A DNA stretch of 5,216 bases from Candidatus Izemoplasma sp. Its GTDB lineage: Bacteria; Bacillota_I; Bacilli_A; Izemoplasmatales; Izemoplasmataceae. The notes beneath the pieces were generated by a model, which saw nothing but the letters and a program-made list of their open reading frames with translations, ran no database searches and was not told where the DNA came from. A program made the position numbers and the translations under genes. Below, piece after piece: positions 4,207 through 5,216 of this stretch. The DNA is taken from positions 1 through 5,216 of the forward strand of contig SKJA01000183.1 of the NCBI GenBank assembly GCA_007116105.1, written 5' to 3'. Every line of letters starts with the position of its first letter. The first letter of the stretch is position 1.

Positions 4207-5216
4207 ATGGGAAATCAGCCGCTAGAGCATTATGGTGCACAAAATATTCAAATACTCGAAGAACTCGAAGCGGTTCGAAAACGACCAGCGATGTACATTG
4301 GTTCAACCGATGCCCGTGGACTCCACCATCTTGTATGGGAAATCGTAGACAATGCCATCGATGAAGTCTTAGCTGGCTTCGGACAAGAAATACATGTCAC
4401 CATCAAAGAAGACAACTCCATTGAAGTGGAGGATTTTGGTCGTGGCGTTCCTACCGAAACCCATAAGAATGGTCAATCGGCGTTACAAGTCATCTACACA
4501 AAGCTTCATGCTGGAGGAAAATTCGGTCAGAGTGGGGCTTATAAAGTCTCTGGCGGTCTTCATGGCGTGGGTGCCAGCGTTGTGAATGCGTTAAGTGAGT
4601 TCTTGGAAGTCACTGTCACCCGCGATCAAACCCGCTATCGCATGCGCTTTGAAGAGGGTGGTGAGAAAGTCTCGGCCCTTGAAATCTTAGGCCCAGGCAA
4701 GCGCAGTGGGACGAAGGTTCATTTTAAACCGAACCCTGCCATTTTTTCAACCACCGTATACAACTATCAAACGATCCAAGAGCGTCTTAAAGAAAGTGCC
4801 TACCTCATTCGGGGTTTGCGCATCAATCTAAAAGATGAACGCTCAAAGCAAAAAGAATCATTTATGTTTGACGAAGGCATTCTCAGCTACATCGAGGATT
4901 TGCACAAAAATAAAAAAGCAGTCCATGATACCCTCTTTTTCGAAGGCGTTCAAGACACCATTGAAGTTGAAGTTGCACTTCAATTTACCACCGCGTATAG
5001 CGATCAAATTTTATCGTTTGTCAACAACGTTCGCACACGTGATGGGGGCACTCATGAAACAGGCTTTAAAACCGCGCTCACACGATTATTCAACGAGTAC
5101 GCCTTACGCTTCGGTCAACTCAAAGACCGTCAAAAGAAACTTGAAGGCGCAGACATTCGTGAAGGTCTCACGGCCATTGTTTCCATTCGTATTCCCGAGC
5201 CTCTTTTACAATTTGA
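4207..5216 (+). CDS. parE: DNA topoisomerase IV subunit B (ParE), 3'-truncated by window edge
   Basis: ParE is the ATPase subunit of topoisomerase IV, which with ParC separates linked daughter chromosomes. The window holds the first 336 residues: the GHKL ATPase domain and most of the transducer domain. Visible motifs are the catalytic Glu45 and Mg-binding Asn49 in WEIVDNAIDE, Asp76 in EDFGRGVP (adenine contact), HAGGKF (101-106) and the ATP lid GGLHGVGASVVNALS (116-130). Several stretches point to ParE rather than GyrB: GTKVHFKPNPAIFSTT, FVNNVRTRDGGTHETGFKTA and KLEGADIREGLTAI, where GyrB usually has VNNI-N-T and L-x-GEDVREG. RPAMYIG (27-33) replaces the near-universal RPGMYIG. The conserved QTK loop and the TOPRIM domain lie beyond the window, and parC is expected next. 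The gene diverges from plsY, as in many Bacilli. The start is supported by AAAAGGA nine bases upstream. Confidence 0.94.
   Translation, partial: MGNQPLEHYGAQNIQILEELEAVRKRPAMYIGSTDARGLHHLVWEIVDNAIDEVLAGFGQEIHVTIKEDNSIEVEDFGRGVPTETHKNGQSALQVIYTKLHAGGKFGQSGAYKVSGGLHGVGASVVNALSEFLEVTVTRDQTRYRMRFEEGGEKVSALEILGPGKRSGTKVHFKPNPAIFSTTVYNYQTIQERLKESAYLIRGLRINLKDERSKQKESFMFDEGILSYIEDLHKNKKAVHDTLFFEGVQDTIEVEVALQFTTAYSDQILSFVNNVRTRDGGTHETGFKTALTRLFNEYALRFGQLKDRQKKLEGADIREGLTAIVSIRIPEPLLQF

Noticed and set aside
4100..4306. Long N-terminal extension of PlsY (69 codons)
   Set aside because: It overlaps parE coding sequence and both promoters, has no family similarity, and lies mostly upstream of the predicted plsY transcription start.
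1..5216. Anti-phage island, mobile element, CRISPR array or tRNA/riboswitch
   Set aside because: All coding space is explained by core genes, the gaps are short, and I saw no transposase, direct-repeat array, terminal inverted repeats, cloverleaf or known riboswitch core.
1..5216. Recoded TGA (Trp) as in Mycoplasma
   Set aside because: Trp is encoded by TGG throughout and no reading frame needs TGA read-through.

Overview
The window looks like ordinary chromosomal core DNA from a low-to-moderate GC Bacillota, most likely of the class Bacilli or the Mollicutes/Erysipelotrichia side of that phylum. The grounds are a trmK–nif3 gene pair, a YneF-family (UPF0154) membrane protein, divergent plsY and parE genes, strong AGGAGG-type ribosome binding sites, and A/T-flanked hairpin terminators. 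The standard genetic code fits: Trp is TGG, all visible stops are TAA or TAG, and no reading frame is interrupted by TGA. A small clostridial-type ferredoxin hints at anaerobic or fermentative metabolism. I cannot name the genus.

Layout. (1) Bases 1-588 (+) hold the C-terminal 195 residues of TrmK, the tRNA m1A22 methyltransferase. It overlaps by 32 bases the start of a compact Nif3-like metal protein (557-1342, +). (2) A 56-residue ferredoxin gene (1382-1552, -) runs convergently into nif3. Its hairpin terminator abuts the nif3 stop codon. (3) An AT-rich intergenic region of about 170 bases carries back-to-back promoters, one for the ferredoxin and one for yneF (1726-1941, +). (4) A short terminator separates yneF from a lipoprotein 5'-nucleotidase (1990-3420, +). 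(5) The nucleotidase and plsY (3431-4099, -) converge on one shared bidirectional terminator. (6) plsY and parE (4207 to the window end, +) diverge from about 107 bases containing two extended -10 promoters.

The genes do not form one pathway. They cover tRNA modification, electron transfer, membrane lipid synthesis (PlsY makes lysophosphatidate), extracytoplasmic nucleotide salvage and chromosome decatenation (ParE). I see no mobile element, CRISPR array, tRNA, rRNA or anti-phage system. No gene-free stretch exceeds 300 bases.

The best anomaly is in the ferredoxin: the second cysteine of the first [4Fe-4S] motif is serine (codon at 1517-1519), while all the other expected ligands and a spare cysteine are kept. 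Smaller points are an approximately 20-residue insertion in PlsY with an ambiguous start, a nucleotidase with an atypical substrate-binding C-terminal domain, and terminators that contain stop codons. I found no convincing undescribed multi-gene system.
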